DNA of 14,215 nucleotides from an uncultured Mycoplasmataceae bacterium (GCA_949283985.1 CASDUM010000095.1:1-14215), one strand, 5' to 3'. Shown: positions 1-6,455, counted from the first letter of the stretch. The notes: generated by a model from the letters alone, not told the origin. Translations and numbers: made by a program.

Positions 1-636
1 ACCACCTGTCTGTTTCTTGTTGTGTGTTTCATCAACATAAGTCATGTTATCATCCAACTTTACAGTCACACCAAAAAGATTACTTTCACTTGTTAAAGTC
101 AATGTTTCTGTTCTCTGTATATCCCCATCTTTATAGGCATTTACAGATGATTTACTAAATTTAACAGAAAAATTTGGTACTGTTTTATTTTTAACATAAT
201 TATAAAAATCTTCAGTTGTACTTCCAATTTCATCTCCGTAATAATAATGAGATAAAAGAAGTGATGTTGCTACAACACCATAATTCTTATTGTTTTTAAA
301 TCCAGACCATTGTGCTGGTCCTTCCCAACCATAATATAATACTTTTCTTATATTAGTATTTTCATAAATATCACTTGTTAGCTTTGTGTTATTTCCGGGA
401 GTTGTTTTTGGATGCTCTAAACAAAAAGCCTGTTTTCCACCAATCGTAAAATCCCCAACTGTACTTCCATCGTATGTTATTTTTCCATGATATTTTAATG
501 TTTCTGTCTTGGGGAAATCAGAAGAATCAACTGTAGATGGATCGGCTGCAAATACATTCATGCTAGGCACTATCAATGAAAAAAGCATCAATCCAGACAC
601 AATAGATCTAAATAATTTTTTTCTTAAATCTTTCAT
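1..636 (-). CDS. Exported thioester-domain-type surface protein (SpaA/Cna-B adhesin class), N-terminal part
   Basis: The first 212 codons of a cell-surface protein; the rest lies beyond the left edge. Start ATG at 636-634 is chosen because AGAAAGGAG lies just upstream; an in-frame ATG at 660 would put that site inside the gene. Residues 1-30 form a signal peptide (basic KDLRKK, hydrophobic core, VFA|AD cleavage). The mature part has AFCLEHPKTTP (about 70-80, Cys72), then IRKVLYYGWEGPAQW (96-110) and VVATSLLLSHYYYGD (121-135). These are the hallmarks, as I know them, of the Cys-containing N-terminal domain of SpaA/Cna-B type adhesins on mobile elements of Bacillota. The family usually continues with Cna-B repeats and an LPXTG anchor, not visible here. 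The canonical TQxA glutamine is not in its usual place (TS instead), so thioester formation is uncertain. Likely role: attachment to host or partner cells during conjugation (inference). Confidence 0.85.
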   Translation of the reverse strand, partial: MKDLRKKLFRSIVSGLMLFSLIVPSMNVFAADPSTVDSSDFPKTETLKYHGKITYDGSTVGDFTIGGKQAFCLEHPKTTPGNNTKLTSDIYENTNIRKVLYYGWEGPAQWSGFKNNKNYGVVATSLLLSHYYYGDEIGSTTEDFYNYVKNKTVPNFSVKFSKSSVNAYKDGDIQRTETLTLTSESNLFGVTVKLDDNMTYVDETHNKKQTGG

Positions 637-717
637 AACTACTCCTTTCTTCAATTTCATAAAAATCACTCTTTATAAAGAATATTTTCTATTCAATTAA
701 CATTTTAATATCTAAAA

Positions 718-737
718 AGGACACCGTTAGGTGTCCT
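718..737 (-). terminator. Hairpin with short U run (minus strand)
   Basis: Perfect 8-bp stem AGGACACC/GGTGTCCT with a 4-base loop. Read on the minus strand it is followed by TTTTTAGA, so it could act as a second terminator behind the lipoprotein gene and insulate the surface-protein gene from read-through. Confidence 0.55.
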
Positions 738-775
738 ATGTGAAACCACTCCAATACATTTTAATCACTCCTCGC

Positions 776-800
776 AAAAAAAGGTGGAATATTTTCCACC
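776..800 (-). terminator. Rho-independent terminator of the lipoprotein operon
   Basis: Stem GGTGGAA/TTCCACC with a 4-base loop, followed on the minus strand by seven T. It lies 44 bases past the lipoprotein stop codon, the expected place for the end of that transcript. Confidence 0.75.
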
Positions 801-843
801 ATACCTATCTTGGTATATAAATTTGTTATATTTTTTAATCTTA

Positions 844-1671
844 TCATTCCCAATCTGATGGCCACTCAAATTCTTCATACCCATCTGCATATCCGCCATC
901 AAACTCTGTGTGATCATTTGGATCTTTTGTGACTGTTATTTCTGATCCGCTAGATGAAGAACTTGAATTATTTGAAGATGATCCACTAGATGAAGCTGAA
1001 CTTGTTGATCCTGATGATTTGCTACTGTTAGATTTTGATGATGAAAAAGATGAACTCTTTTTAGAACTTGAACTTGATTTCTTAGAAGATTTTGATGAAG
1101 TATTTGAATTTGATTTATTAGTTGATTTGGTTGTTTCTTTCTTTTCTTCCTCTTTAACTTTAATTTTAATATTTTGTTTAGCTTGATTACCAGAACTGTC
1201 CTTAGCAATAACTGTCGCATCGTATGTTCCTGCTTTCTTATAATTTACTTTGCTATCATCTAATGTGTACTCAACAGTAGATAGATCTAAAGCTTTGATA
1301 TTATTAACATCAAAATTCTTTCCATAATCTACTTCATAATTGTCTTTCACATCCTTAAATACAGGTGCAACTGTATCTTGAACAGTAACTTTGACTGATC
1401 CCTCATCTTTATTATGCTGCAATGTTAATACGTATTCCCCAATAGCTGGATATTCTTTTTCTGTCTCATTTTCAGGAACCCCTGACAATTTTGTTTCTTT
1501 AATAAAATCATCTGTATTATCCAGATATGTTTTAATATCAGTTTGTATTGTTTCTCCATATTCAATTGTATAAGAATCTTGTTTCAATTTCATTTCTTCT
1601 TTAGCACATCCTACTAATATGCTCATAACAGCAATAGCAGATAATCCATATAATAATTTATTTAATTTCAT
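844..1671 (-). CDS. Lipoprotein with Ig-like (DUF5011-type) domains and Ser/Lys-rich tail
   Basis: A 275-residue exported lipoprotein. Residues 1-22 are a lipoprotein signal with lipobox ILVGC (Cys22 expected to be lipidated and held on the outer membrane face). About residues 30-98 and 100-172 look like two immunoglobulin-like beta domains: the second starts DTVAPVF and contains KKAGTYDATVIAKDSSGN, the typical strand pattern of bacterial Ig-like/DUF5011 repeats. Residues about 173-245 are a low-complexity Lys then Ser/Asn-rich linker. The end is very acidic and aromatic (GGYADGYEEFEWPSDWE). AGGAGGAAAGC before the ATG fixes the start. The start overlaps the stop of a frameshifted small gene (ATGA), so it is translated as the last cistron of the minus-strand operon. 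Probably a surface spacer/adhesion or exclusion protein; the exact function is unknown. Confidence 0.85.
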   Translation of the reverse strand: MKLNKLLYGLSAIAVMSILVGCAKEEMKLKQDSYTIEYGETIQTDIKTYLDNTDDFIKETKLSGVPENETEKEYPAIGEYVLTLQHNKDEGSVKVTVQDTVAPVFKDVKDNYEVDYGKNFDVNNIKALDLSTVEYTLDDSKVNYKKAGTYDATVIAKDSSGNQAKQNIKIKVKEEEKKETTKSTNKSNSNTSSKSSKKSSSSSKKSSSFSSSKSNSSKSSGSTSSASSSGSSSNNSSSSSSGSEITVTKDPNDHTEFDGGYADGYEEFEWPSDWE

Positions 1672-1840
1672 TTTTGCTTTCCTCCTATATTCCTTCTTAT
1701 TTTATCATGTTTTTTTAAATATTTATAGCCAACGTATTCTTCTACATACTCTTTAAAAACTTTGCAAATCATCAAATCTATCATATGAAGTTTTATTAAA
1801 CCAAAAATTTTCGTAATTATCTATATCGTTGAAAAATCAT
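1668..1840 (-). pseudogene. Small gene with two apparent 1-base frameshifts
   Basis: ATG at 1840-1838 overlaps the TAA of the preceding gene (TAATG) and has GAGGAAATATA in front, a normal coupled start. The frame reads only MIFQRYR then stops. Skipping one base after codon 6 opens DNYENFWFNKTSYDRFDD followed by LQSF and a stop. Skipping one T in the run GTTTTTAAA then opens KEYVEEYVGYKYLKKHD and on to a TGA that overlaps the lipoprotein ATG. The combined reading is about 57 residues, aromatic and charged like real coding sequence, and fits exactly between its two coupled neighbours. No family is recognised. It may be a decayed gene or carry sequencing errors; a 38-codon ORF in the last frame, starting at an internal ATG, is the alternative reading. 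Confidence 0.5.
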
Positions 1841-2067
1841 TATATTTCCTCATTTCTTTTTGCTTCTTTCCACCAAAGCATTGGATTATGTTTAATATTT
1901 TTTAATTTTCTTGGTTGAGGTTCAAATTGAACGAGGTATTTTACAGGTAATTTTTTATGTGTTAAATTTATATTTAAATTTCTAAAAATATAAAAATAAT
2001 TATTCCTTTTCTTTAATTCCTTTATTAATTCAATCATTTCTGATTGTTCAGTACAGAACCTAATCAT
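1840..2067 (-). CDS. Hypothetical 75-residue basic protein
   Basis: Unrecognised small protein. The N-terminal half is a short charged helix (EQSEMIELIKELKKRNN), then come YFYIFRNLNI, a proline-containing stretch (VQFEPQPRKLKN) and PMLWWKEAKRNEEI. No membrane segment or signal is seen. The start ATG at 2067 overlaps the end of the zinc-ribbon gene by 8 bases and is preceded by AGGTGG with an 8-base spacing, so translation is probably coupled. Its stop overlaps the start of the frameshifted gene (TAATG). Short overlapping genes of this kind are typical of plasmid and phage accessory operons. Function unknown. Confidence 0.6.
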   Translation of the reverse strand: MIRFCTEQSEMIELIKELKKRNNYFYIFRNLNINLTHKKLPVKYLVQFEPQPRKLKNIKHNPMLWWKEAKRNEEI

Positions 2068-2263
2068 TCAACATACCACCTATATGTGATTTTAAAATCA
2101 TATTTTGTTTTTTTAAATACTTATTATATTGCTTTTCAGTAGAAGTAAGATCATCATTTTCTTCTTGAGTTAAACAATTTTTACAAACCATTATCCCTTC
2201 TGGAATTTGAATACCACAAGAAATACAATAATTATCATTAAAATAAAAAATCTGTTTTTTCAT
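2060..2263 (-). CDS. Small zinc-ribbon protein
   Basis: A 67-residue protein with two CxxC pairs: CISC (residues 13-16) and CKNC (27-30), separated by ten residues, the spacing of a treble-clef/zinc-ribbon knuckle. The remaining C-terminal half is a charged helix ending in IGGMLND. The start is supported by AAAAAGGAG seven bases upstream. It lies first in an overlapping series with the 75-residue gene and the frameshifted gene. Zinc ribbons of this size bind nucleic acid or proteins; no specific role can be assigned. The CxxC pairs are seen directly, the zinc binding is inferred. Confidence 0.7.
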   Translation of the reverse strand: MKKQIFYFNDNYCISCGIQIPEGIMVCKNCLTQEENDDLTSTEKQYNKYLKKQNMILKSHIGGMLND

Positions 2264-2302
2264 TAATCATTCTCCTTTTTAATACCGAAAAATTCCAGTT
2301 AT

Positions 2303-2566
2303 TTATGATAAAATATTTATTATATTTGGTACGTTTAATATAATTATTAATAGAATAAAAATGCGTATTACGTATGCTAAAATTATCTTAGATGATTGCG
2401 ATTCATCGGCTTCTACATATTGTTTTAAGAAGCTTATAAATCCAAAAGTATGCGAAAATAAAAAATAAATTGCGTGAATAGATTTAAAAATAATATACAA
2501 ATATACAAATAATCTTTTCTTAATTTTCTTTATAGAATTGATAAAGTTGGCGATTAATTCTTTCAT
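2303..2566 (-). CDS. Small two-helix membrane protein
   Basis: An 87-residue protein with an amphipathic basic N-terminus (about residues 1-18, NSIKKIKKRL), a first hydrophobic segment (about 20-46) and a second near the C-terminus (about 60-84, ILAYVIRIFILLIIIL), joined by a polar acidic loop (VEADESQSSK). The start at 2566 is preferred because AGAAAGGAAAAC precedes it. The frame is open up to an ATG at 2602, but that ATG lies inside the inverted repeat at 2591-2614 and lacks a ribosome site. Located between another small membrane protein gene and the zinc-ribbon gene. No family recognised. Confidence 0.6.
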   Translation of the reverse strand: MKELIANFINSIKKIKKRLFVYLYIIFKSIHAIYFLFSHTFGFISFLKQYVEADESQSSKIILAYVIRIFILLIIILNVPNIINILS

Positions 2567-2590
2567 TTTTGTTTTCCTTTCTAAACTAAA

Positions 2591-2614
2591 TAGGTAGGTC
2601 ATTTGACCTACCTA
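2591..2614 (-). repeat. 11-bp inverted repeat between two membrane-protein genes
   Basis: TAGGTAGGTCA and TGACCTACCTA are exact reverse complements separated by two bases. On the minus strand it is followed by TATTTAG, not a clean U run. It may be an inefficient terminator or attenuator between the 127-residue and 87-residue genes. Confidence 0.55.
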
Positions 2615-2620
2615 AAAATA

Positions 2621-3004
2621 TCAACTACTTCTATATGGTATAAACTCAACTAGCCTTGATTCATAATACATATCTAAGTATGCAGGGATACACTGTTTTC
2701 CATCTTTTTTTATCTCTTTATTAATATTCTCTATATCTTCAACAATTTGATCAATGTAAAAAGTTTTTATATCCATCAATTGATCAATCAATTTGTTGGT
2801 TTGTTGATCATAATAACTTTCCATTCTGTGCATTATCATTGCAGGAATTAATAAAATGAAACCAATCTTAAGTATAAAAATGAATGAAATACATTTTCCT
2901 ACAAAGAGGATTGTTGAATACCTATCATATCTATCTATTTTTGTTTTTATTTTCTTAAAGTATCTATCATAAAACTCCTTGCTTAGCTGATCTATTTTTT
3001 TCAT
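2621..3004 (-). CDS. Small membrane protein with long coiled cytoplasmic parts
   Basis: A 127-residue protein from the ATG at 3004; an ATG at 3013 is in frame but has the GAAGG directly against it, whereas the same GAAGGAT lies at a normal distance from 3004. The N-terminus is basic and helical (KEFYDRYFKKIKTKIDRYDRY). One hydrophobic stretch covers about residues 33-58 (ILFVGKCISFIFIL, IGFILLIPAMIM), long enough for a hairpin or one tilted span. The rest is a charged helix (DQQTNKLIDQLMDIK, EDIENINKEIKKDG). First gene after the promoter at 3064-3093. No family recognised; possibly a conjugation-associated or entry-exclusion membrane protein (speculation). Confidence 0.6.
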   Translation of the reverse strand: MKKIDQLSKEFYDRYFKKIKTKIDRYDRYSTILFVGKCISFIFILKIGFILLIPAMIMHRMESYYDQQTNKLIDQLMDIKTFYIDQIVEDIENINKEIKKDGKQCIPAYLDMYYESRLVEFIPYRSS

Positions 3005-3063
3005 TTCAACCATCCTTCAATAAAAATTTTCTTTGCAAAAATTTCTGTAACTTCTATACTTGT

Positions 3064-3093
3064 ATTTTATCATTTTTGTTTATTGAATAACAA
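3064..3093 (-). promoter_or_regulatory. Sigma-A-like promoter for the left minus-strand genes
   Basis: On the minus strand TTGTTA, 18 bases, TAAAAT, about 50 bases before the first membrane-protein gene. It lies in the 135-base gap after the TOPRIM gene, which suggests that the left group is at least partly an independent transcription unit. Confidence 0.5.
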
Positions 3094-3139
3094 CTTTTTT
3101 AATATTTATCACATCTTAATTTTATATCTTCCCTTTTTA

Positions 3140-4096
3140 TTAAATTGATAATTCCTGATTGCTAATTAGTTCTTTTCTTTTTTTTATGAGTGTTTCATTC
3201 CAATCTTTTTCTTCTGAATATACAGGGAGATACTTAATTTGCTTAAATTCTTTTTTCAATCTCTCAATGATTTTTTGAGTTGCAATTTTACCAGCTTCAT
3301 CATTATCAAGTGCAATCATGACATCTTTTATATTTTGATGTTCTCTTAAATATGTAAAGATGCATTCTATTTTTTCTGCTCCACCTAAAGCTAAAAAAGA
3401 ATGCTTTAAATGAAACTTGTAATTCATTTTTAAGGTCATTAATGACATCATATCTATAACAGCTTCAGTAATGATTAAAGTATCTGCATTGTCATTGTCA
3501 AAATTAATTCCGTAATCATAATCATTACCGGGTATTTCATACATAAATCTCTTTCCTGGTATTGTTCCTCGCTCAGATGCATATACTGGTTTGTCTTTAT
3601 TATACCCAACGAAGACACAATTTTTTGTTCCTTTTGACTGATATAAGATTTTTTTTCTTACAAAGATTTTAACTATTTCTGGATCAATCATTCTAGTTTT
3701 TATTAAATATGCAAAAACTCTTTTATAATTATCATCTTTTGGTGGTAAAACAAAAGGTACTTTTTCCTTTTCTGGAAGTACTGTATTATCTTTGTCAAAC
3801 ATATTTTCATTATTCATTTTCTTTTCTAACCAGTAAAGAGAATAATTAATTGACTTAAACTTGTTACTTCTTTCTTGTCCAAATTCAATCAAAAAAGATA
3901 AGGAATCACCCCAAACACCATTACTATAACGTTTAAAGGTATTACTAAAAGTATTTATACGAACAGAATCATGTTCACGTAATGTAAAATATTTTCTACC
4001 AACTCTGATAGGAGTTAGACCTAATTCTTCAGCAAGATGAACTAAATCATAATTAGAAACGTGAGATCTTCTTTTGTTGATTAATTCTTTATTCAT
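3140..4096 (-). CDS. TOPRIM-domain protein (DUF3991/primase-like) of plasmids and ICEs
   Basis: A 318-residue primase-type protein. The N-terminal part (about 15-75: EELGLTPIRVGRKYFTLREH, then GVWGDSLSFLIEFG) resembles the front domain of DnaG-like proteins but has none of its zinc cysteines/histidine, as in DUF3991 proteins of mobile elements. The C-terminal TOPRIM fold is clear: LIITEAVIDMMSLM with catalytic Glu211 and VMIALDNDEAGK with the metal-binding pair Asp264 and Asp266. TOPRIM enzymes coordinate Mg2+ for primer synthesis or strand breakage; here the likely task is priming the transferred single strand or plasmid replication (inference). It is the last gene of the parA operon, 22 bases after the DprA-like gene. 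Start supported by GGAAGGAAAG upstream, with a somewhat long spacing. Confidence 0.8.
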   Translation of the reverse strand: MNKELINKRRSHVSNYDLVHLAEELGLTPIRVGRKYFTLREHDSVRINTFSNTFKRYSNGVWGDSLSFLIEFGQERSNKFKSINYSLYWLEKKMNNENMFDKDNTVLPEKEKVPFVLPPKDDNYKRVFAYLIKTRMIDPEIVKIFVRKKILYQSKGTKNCVFVGYNKDKPVYASERGTIPGKRFMYEIPGNDYDYGINFDNDNADTLIITEAVIDMMSLMTLKMNYKFHLKHSFLALGGAEKIECIFTYLREHQNIKDVMIALDNDEAGKIATQKIIERLKKEFKQIKYLPVYSEEKDWNETLIKKRKELISNQELSI

Positions 4097-4118
4097 AATT
4101 ATACTTTCCTTCCATTAG

Positions 4119-4898
4119 TTATAGCTCTAAACTAGTTTCTTTGTAGATTGATTTGATATTGAGATAAGGGATTACTCCATTTTCAATTAATTCATTTGTA
4201 CCATTCTGTTCATTAAATATTTCTGTGGGAATAGCATATATATCTTTTTGTTGTTCCAATTCATAGCTTATTACAGTCATTGTATTATGTTCTAAATTGG
4301 ATTCAGGAATTATGGCATGATTAGATAGACCGGCCATGATTCTATTACTAAATAAAGTTTTTGATCTGGTTTCTATGGAGTAGAGGATAGGAAATGGATA
4401 CTCACTTAATATTAATTTGTCTTGTGCAATTACATTTAATAAATTACTTTGAAATGAAGGATTAGAAACATCCATGCCATTCCTTAAGAAAATAATACAT
4501 TTTCCAGAATTATTAATACAGGAGTCAAGAGCTGTCTTTTCTATTCCTTCAGCCATTCCATTTATAATTACATTGCCTCTTAGAGTTAAATCTTTTACTA
4601 CTTTGTCTGTTGTTTGCAGACCATAGTTAGAAGGGGTGTAAGTTCCTGTAACAAGTGATATTTCATTTTTTACCAGATTTAAATTTCCTATATAATAAAG
4701 GACAAAAGGTGGGCAATTAATTTCTTTTAATTTATCTGGATAATTATCATCAAATATGGTTACATAATTGCAGTTTACTTTATTTAATAATTCAACTTTT
4801 AATGTTTCATCAACTCTTTCTTTATTCATTAGAGCGTTATAGATTTTTTGAAAATCTCCATCATATTTTAAAGAAAAATACAATACTAATTCATTCAT
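4119..4898 (-). CDS. DprA/Smf-like single-strand DNA-binding protein, degenerate
   Basis: A 259-residue Rossmann-fold protein of the DprA (Smf) family, which binds ssDNA and loads RecA in transformation. Visible family marks: VTIFDDNYPDKLKEI then NCPPFVLYYIGNL (46-73), VTGTYTPSNYG (83-93) where chromosomal DprA has VGxRxxTxYG, VIINGMAEGIEKTALD (110-125) for SGLARGIDAAAH, ILSEYPF (163-169), FSNRIMAGLS (183-192) for RNRIIAGLS, and YAIPTE then NGTNELIENG. The order and spacing match DprA, but several consensus residues are replaced and the C-terminal winged-helix extension is missing. In this operon, next to SSB-like and TOPRIM genes, it probably handles incoming or leading single-stranded plasmid DNA (inference). 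Preceded by AGAAGGAACTATAAA at the ATG. Confidence 0.85.
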   Translation of the reverse strand: MNELVLYFSLKYDGDFQKIYNALMNKERVDETLKVELLNKVNCNYVTIFDDNYPDKLKEINCPPFVLYYIGNLNLVKNEISLVTGTYTPSNYGLQTTDKVVKDLTLRGNVIINGMAEGIEKTALDSCINNSGKCIIFLRNGMDVSNPSFQSNLLNVIAQDKLILSEYPFPILYSIETRSKTLFSNRIMAGLSNHAIIPESNLEHNTMTVISYELEQQKDIYAIPTEIFNEQNGTNELIENGVIPYLNIKSIYKETSLEL

Positions 4899-4917
4899 TT
4901 TATAGTTCCTTCTTTCA

Positions 4918-5352
4918 TTATAAATTTAAGTCATTTTCTTTGTTATTTGAAAATTCAAATTCTAAATTCGATGCAATAACATTTATTTTTTCGTTTTTGA
5001 TAAGGTAGTTTATTTCTTTTTGAAGTTTTAAAAATACTTCTATTTCTACTGTACCAACTTTTACAAAATTTGTTTTCTTGGAGTCAAAACAATATAAATC
5101 CTTTGCTTTTATAAAACTATCTTTTTTTACTCCGTCGTTTCTTTTTATTTCAATATTTCCTTCATATGATAATTTGGCATTTTTATGATTTTCACCCTTG
5201 AATGAACTTAATAAGACAGCCATAATATCGAAGGAAATCATATTTATGAAACGTTGTTTAGTGCTAATAATAATAAAAGGATGTCTTTCAACATCCTTTC
5301 CAAATTCATTATTAAAATGATCAATTAATATAATATCTCCAACCTTACACAT
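4918..5352 (-). CDS. PemK/MazF-like family protein
   Basis: A 144-residue protein whose start KVGDIILIDHFNN and following RHPFIIIST (23-31) fit the beta-barrel fold of PemK/MazF endoribonucleases, with a later LLSSFKGE strand (48-55) in place of the PITS region. MazF toxins cut mRNA at short motifs. This is the variant with HPF instead of the classical RPxLV, common in Bacillota mobile elements. The C-terminus is extended (about 110-144) by a helix and an Asn/Glu-rich tail. Ribosome site AGAGG six bases before ATG. A 59-residue gene ends 21 bases upstream, in the position of an antitoxin, although it is not a recognisable MazE. Toxin activity is not established. Confidence 0.7.
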   Translation of the reverse strand: MCKVGDIILIDHFNNEFGKDVERHPFIIISTKQRFINMISFDIMAVLLSSFKGENHKNAKLSYEGNIEIKRNDGVKKDSFIKAKDLYCFDSKKTNFVKVGTVEIEVFLKLQKEINYLIKNEKINVIASNLEFEFSNNKENDLNL

Positions 5353-5373
5353 ACAAAACCTCTGCTTGTGCTT

Positions 5374-5553
5374 TTAATCTTTTTTTTCTAAATCTAAAAT
5401 TATGTTTTGCTTGTTTTCATCATAGTGTAACAACCATTGTTGTTTTCCATGAAGTATTTCGTTTGGAAATTCAAAACATTCGGATTTTAAATTGTCATTG
5501 ATCTTTATTTCAGCACAATCGTTTCGTAAAAAATTATCAATTATTTTATCCAT
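5374..5553 (-). CDS. 59-residue acidic protein, possible partner of the PemK-like gene
   Basis: ATG at 5553 with a good AAAGGAGAGATAAA in front; open for 59 codons to TAA at 5376-5374. It starts MDKIIDNFLRNDCAEIKIND, continues with a proline/aromatic segment (CFEFPNEILHGKQQWLLHYD) and ends ILDLEKKD. No Zn or helix-turn-helix motif. It fills the 212-base gap between the 97-residue gene (13 bases away) and the PemK-like gene (21 bases away), and all share one direction. An upstream small acidic gene is the usual antitoxin position, but homology to known antitoxins is not visible. Confidence 0.7.
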   Translation of the reverse strand: MDKIIDNFLRNDCAEIKINDNLKSECFEFPNEILHGKQQWLLHYDENKQNIILDLEKKD

Positions 5554-5565
5554 TTTATCTCTCCT

Positions 5566-5859
5566 TTAATTATGATTGCTTTTCCATCTGTCATAAACTG
5601 ACATTATAATGTTATTTAGAAGAATTTCAATTTCGTTTTTTGGATCGTTTATATTATCATAACCAATAAAGGTGTTACCTACTTCAGCCTCAAAATAATC
5701 ACAGATATTATCTTTGCTCAAATCATGATTACACATTTGTGGGTATAATAAATTTTCTTCATCTAATATTTCTAAATATTCATAGATGTTTTGTTGCAAT
5801 GCTCCATTACGAATTTCTTTGATCATATCTTCTTTCTTTTCATATGTGAAAGTTAACAT
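5566..5859 (-). CDS. Hypothetical 97-residue acidic protein
   Basis: Unrecognised. The N-terminus LTFTYEKKEDMIKEIRNGAL is followed by a helix (QQNIYEYLEILDEENLL), a segment with one Cys and one His (YPQMCNHDLSKDNICDYF), and a C-terminal helix ending VYDRWKSNHN. No signal or membrane segment. The ATG at 5859 overlaps the end of the SSB-like gene by 7 bases and has only a weak ribosome site (AAAGTGA), so translation is probably coupled to the SSB-like gene. It may be a partner of that protein or an accessory ssDNA factor, but nothing in the sequence proves it. Confidence 0.65.
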   Translation of the reverse strand: MLTFTYEKKEDMIKEIRNGALQQNIYEYLEILDEENLLYPQMCNHDLSKDNICDYFEAEVGNTFIGYDNINDPKNEIEILLNNIIMSVYDRWKSNHN

Positions 5860-6170
5860 TGTTTTTCACTTTCTTGTTTTATAATCACACTTCCTTTAAT
5901 GATCTGAATATCCTGACAAGCAAGATTAAAGCGATACTCATCTTTATAAATCATGTTAGAACCTGTGCCAAAAGCTACAATAGTATCTCCTTTTTCTGCT
6001 TCTTCCATAAGTTCTGCATCCTTGCCATAAGCAGTGCAGCGGATAGGGGAGCGTTCAGCCTTTTTGTTGTATATTGTTACACTCAAAATTTCAAAATTAC
6101 ATATTCTTTTGTTTTTTAACAGCTTAAATTCTTTTTTTCTAAGTTTACCAGTTACTAAAGTTACTATCAT
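5853..6170 (-). CDS. SSB-like OB-fold protein
   Basis: A 105-residue protein from ATG 6170, chosen because AAAGGAGATAAAATA lies just before it; an earlier in-frame start at 6224 would include the ribosome site. The order VTLVTGKLRKKEF, KRICNFEILSVTIYN, SPIRCTAYGKDAELMEEAEK, GDTIVAFGTG and YRFNLACQDIQII follows the strand pattern of bacterial single-stranded DNA-binding proteins (strand 1 with VTLxG, the conserved CxxxGK(D)AE region, KGD then VxG). It is shorter than chromosomal SSB (about 160-180) and lacks the acidic DDDIPF tail that binds partners, ending instead in EQ-rich residues. Likely coats single-stranded plasmid DNA; the lack of the tail is typical of truncated plasmid or phage forms. 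Confidence 0.7.
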   Translation of the reverse strand: MIVTLVTGKLRKKEFKLLKNKRICNFEILSVTIYNKKAERSPIRCTAYGKDAELMEEAEKGDTIVAFGTGSNMIYKDEYRFNLACQDIQIIKGSVIIKQESEKQC

Positions 6171-6183
6171 TATTTTATCTCCT

Positions 6184-6390
6184 TTAAATATGCAAGATTC
6201 CTTTGAATTTATAGTTATAACCATTATTTTTTAGAGAACTTACATTTACAATATATTTATCATTATTCTTGCTTATTTTTAATAAGAATTCTTTGTTTTT
6301 ATGAATTGTTTTAATTAATATTTTCTTTATTTTATCAAGAATATCTTCTTGGTTAAAAATATCTTGAGATACATATATATAATATTTCAC
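6184..6390 (-). CDS. Hypothetical 68-residue protein, GTG start
   Basis: Small basic protein beginning with GTG at 6390-6388, preceded by GGAGG six bases upstream; no ATG is available in this frame nearby. The sequence shows a short beta strand (YYIYVSQ), a helical part rich in Ile/Lys (EDILDKIKKILIKTIHKNKEF) and strands (LLKISKNNDKYIVNVSSL). Its start overlaps the stop of the 22-codon ORF (GTGA) and the next gene begins 13 bases after its stop. No family recognised; its place between parB and the SSB-like gene suggests a plasmid-maintenance accessory. Confidence 0.6.
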   Translation of the reverse strand: MKYYIYVSQDIFNQEDILDKIKKILIKTIHKNKEFLLKISKNNDKYIVNVSSLKNNGYNYKFKGILHI

Positions 6391-6455
6391 ACTAGACCTC
6401 CATTGATTTCTTTTATTGATTTTTTTGTGTATAAAACATCCGTTACATTTTCCAT
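6387..6455 (-). CDS. Very small ORF, 22 codons, coupled on both sides
   Basis: ATG at 6455 directly abuts the TAA of the upstream 59-residue gene (TAAATG), with AAAGGAG inside that gene's end as ribosome site. The TGA overlaps the GTG start of the next gene by four bases (GTGA). The peptide starts MENVTDVLYTKKSIKEIN and ends GGLV. Both junctions look like designed translational coupling, so it may be a real microprotein or a coupling leader for the GTG-started gene. Confidence 0.4.
   Translation of the reverse strand: MENVTDVLYTKKSIKEINGGLV

Noticed and set aside
929..1186. Plus-strand acidic 85-codon frame opposite the lipoprotein
   Set aside because: It is the antisense of the Ser/Lys-rich linker, whose codon repeats keep the opposite frame open by chance.
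5859..6234. Plus-strand frames opposite the SSB-like gene
   Set aside because: No ribosome sites, and the minus-strand gene has a clear family pattern and coupled neighbours.
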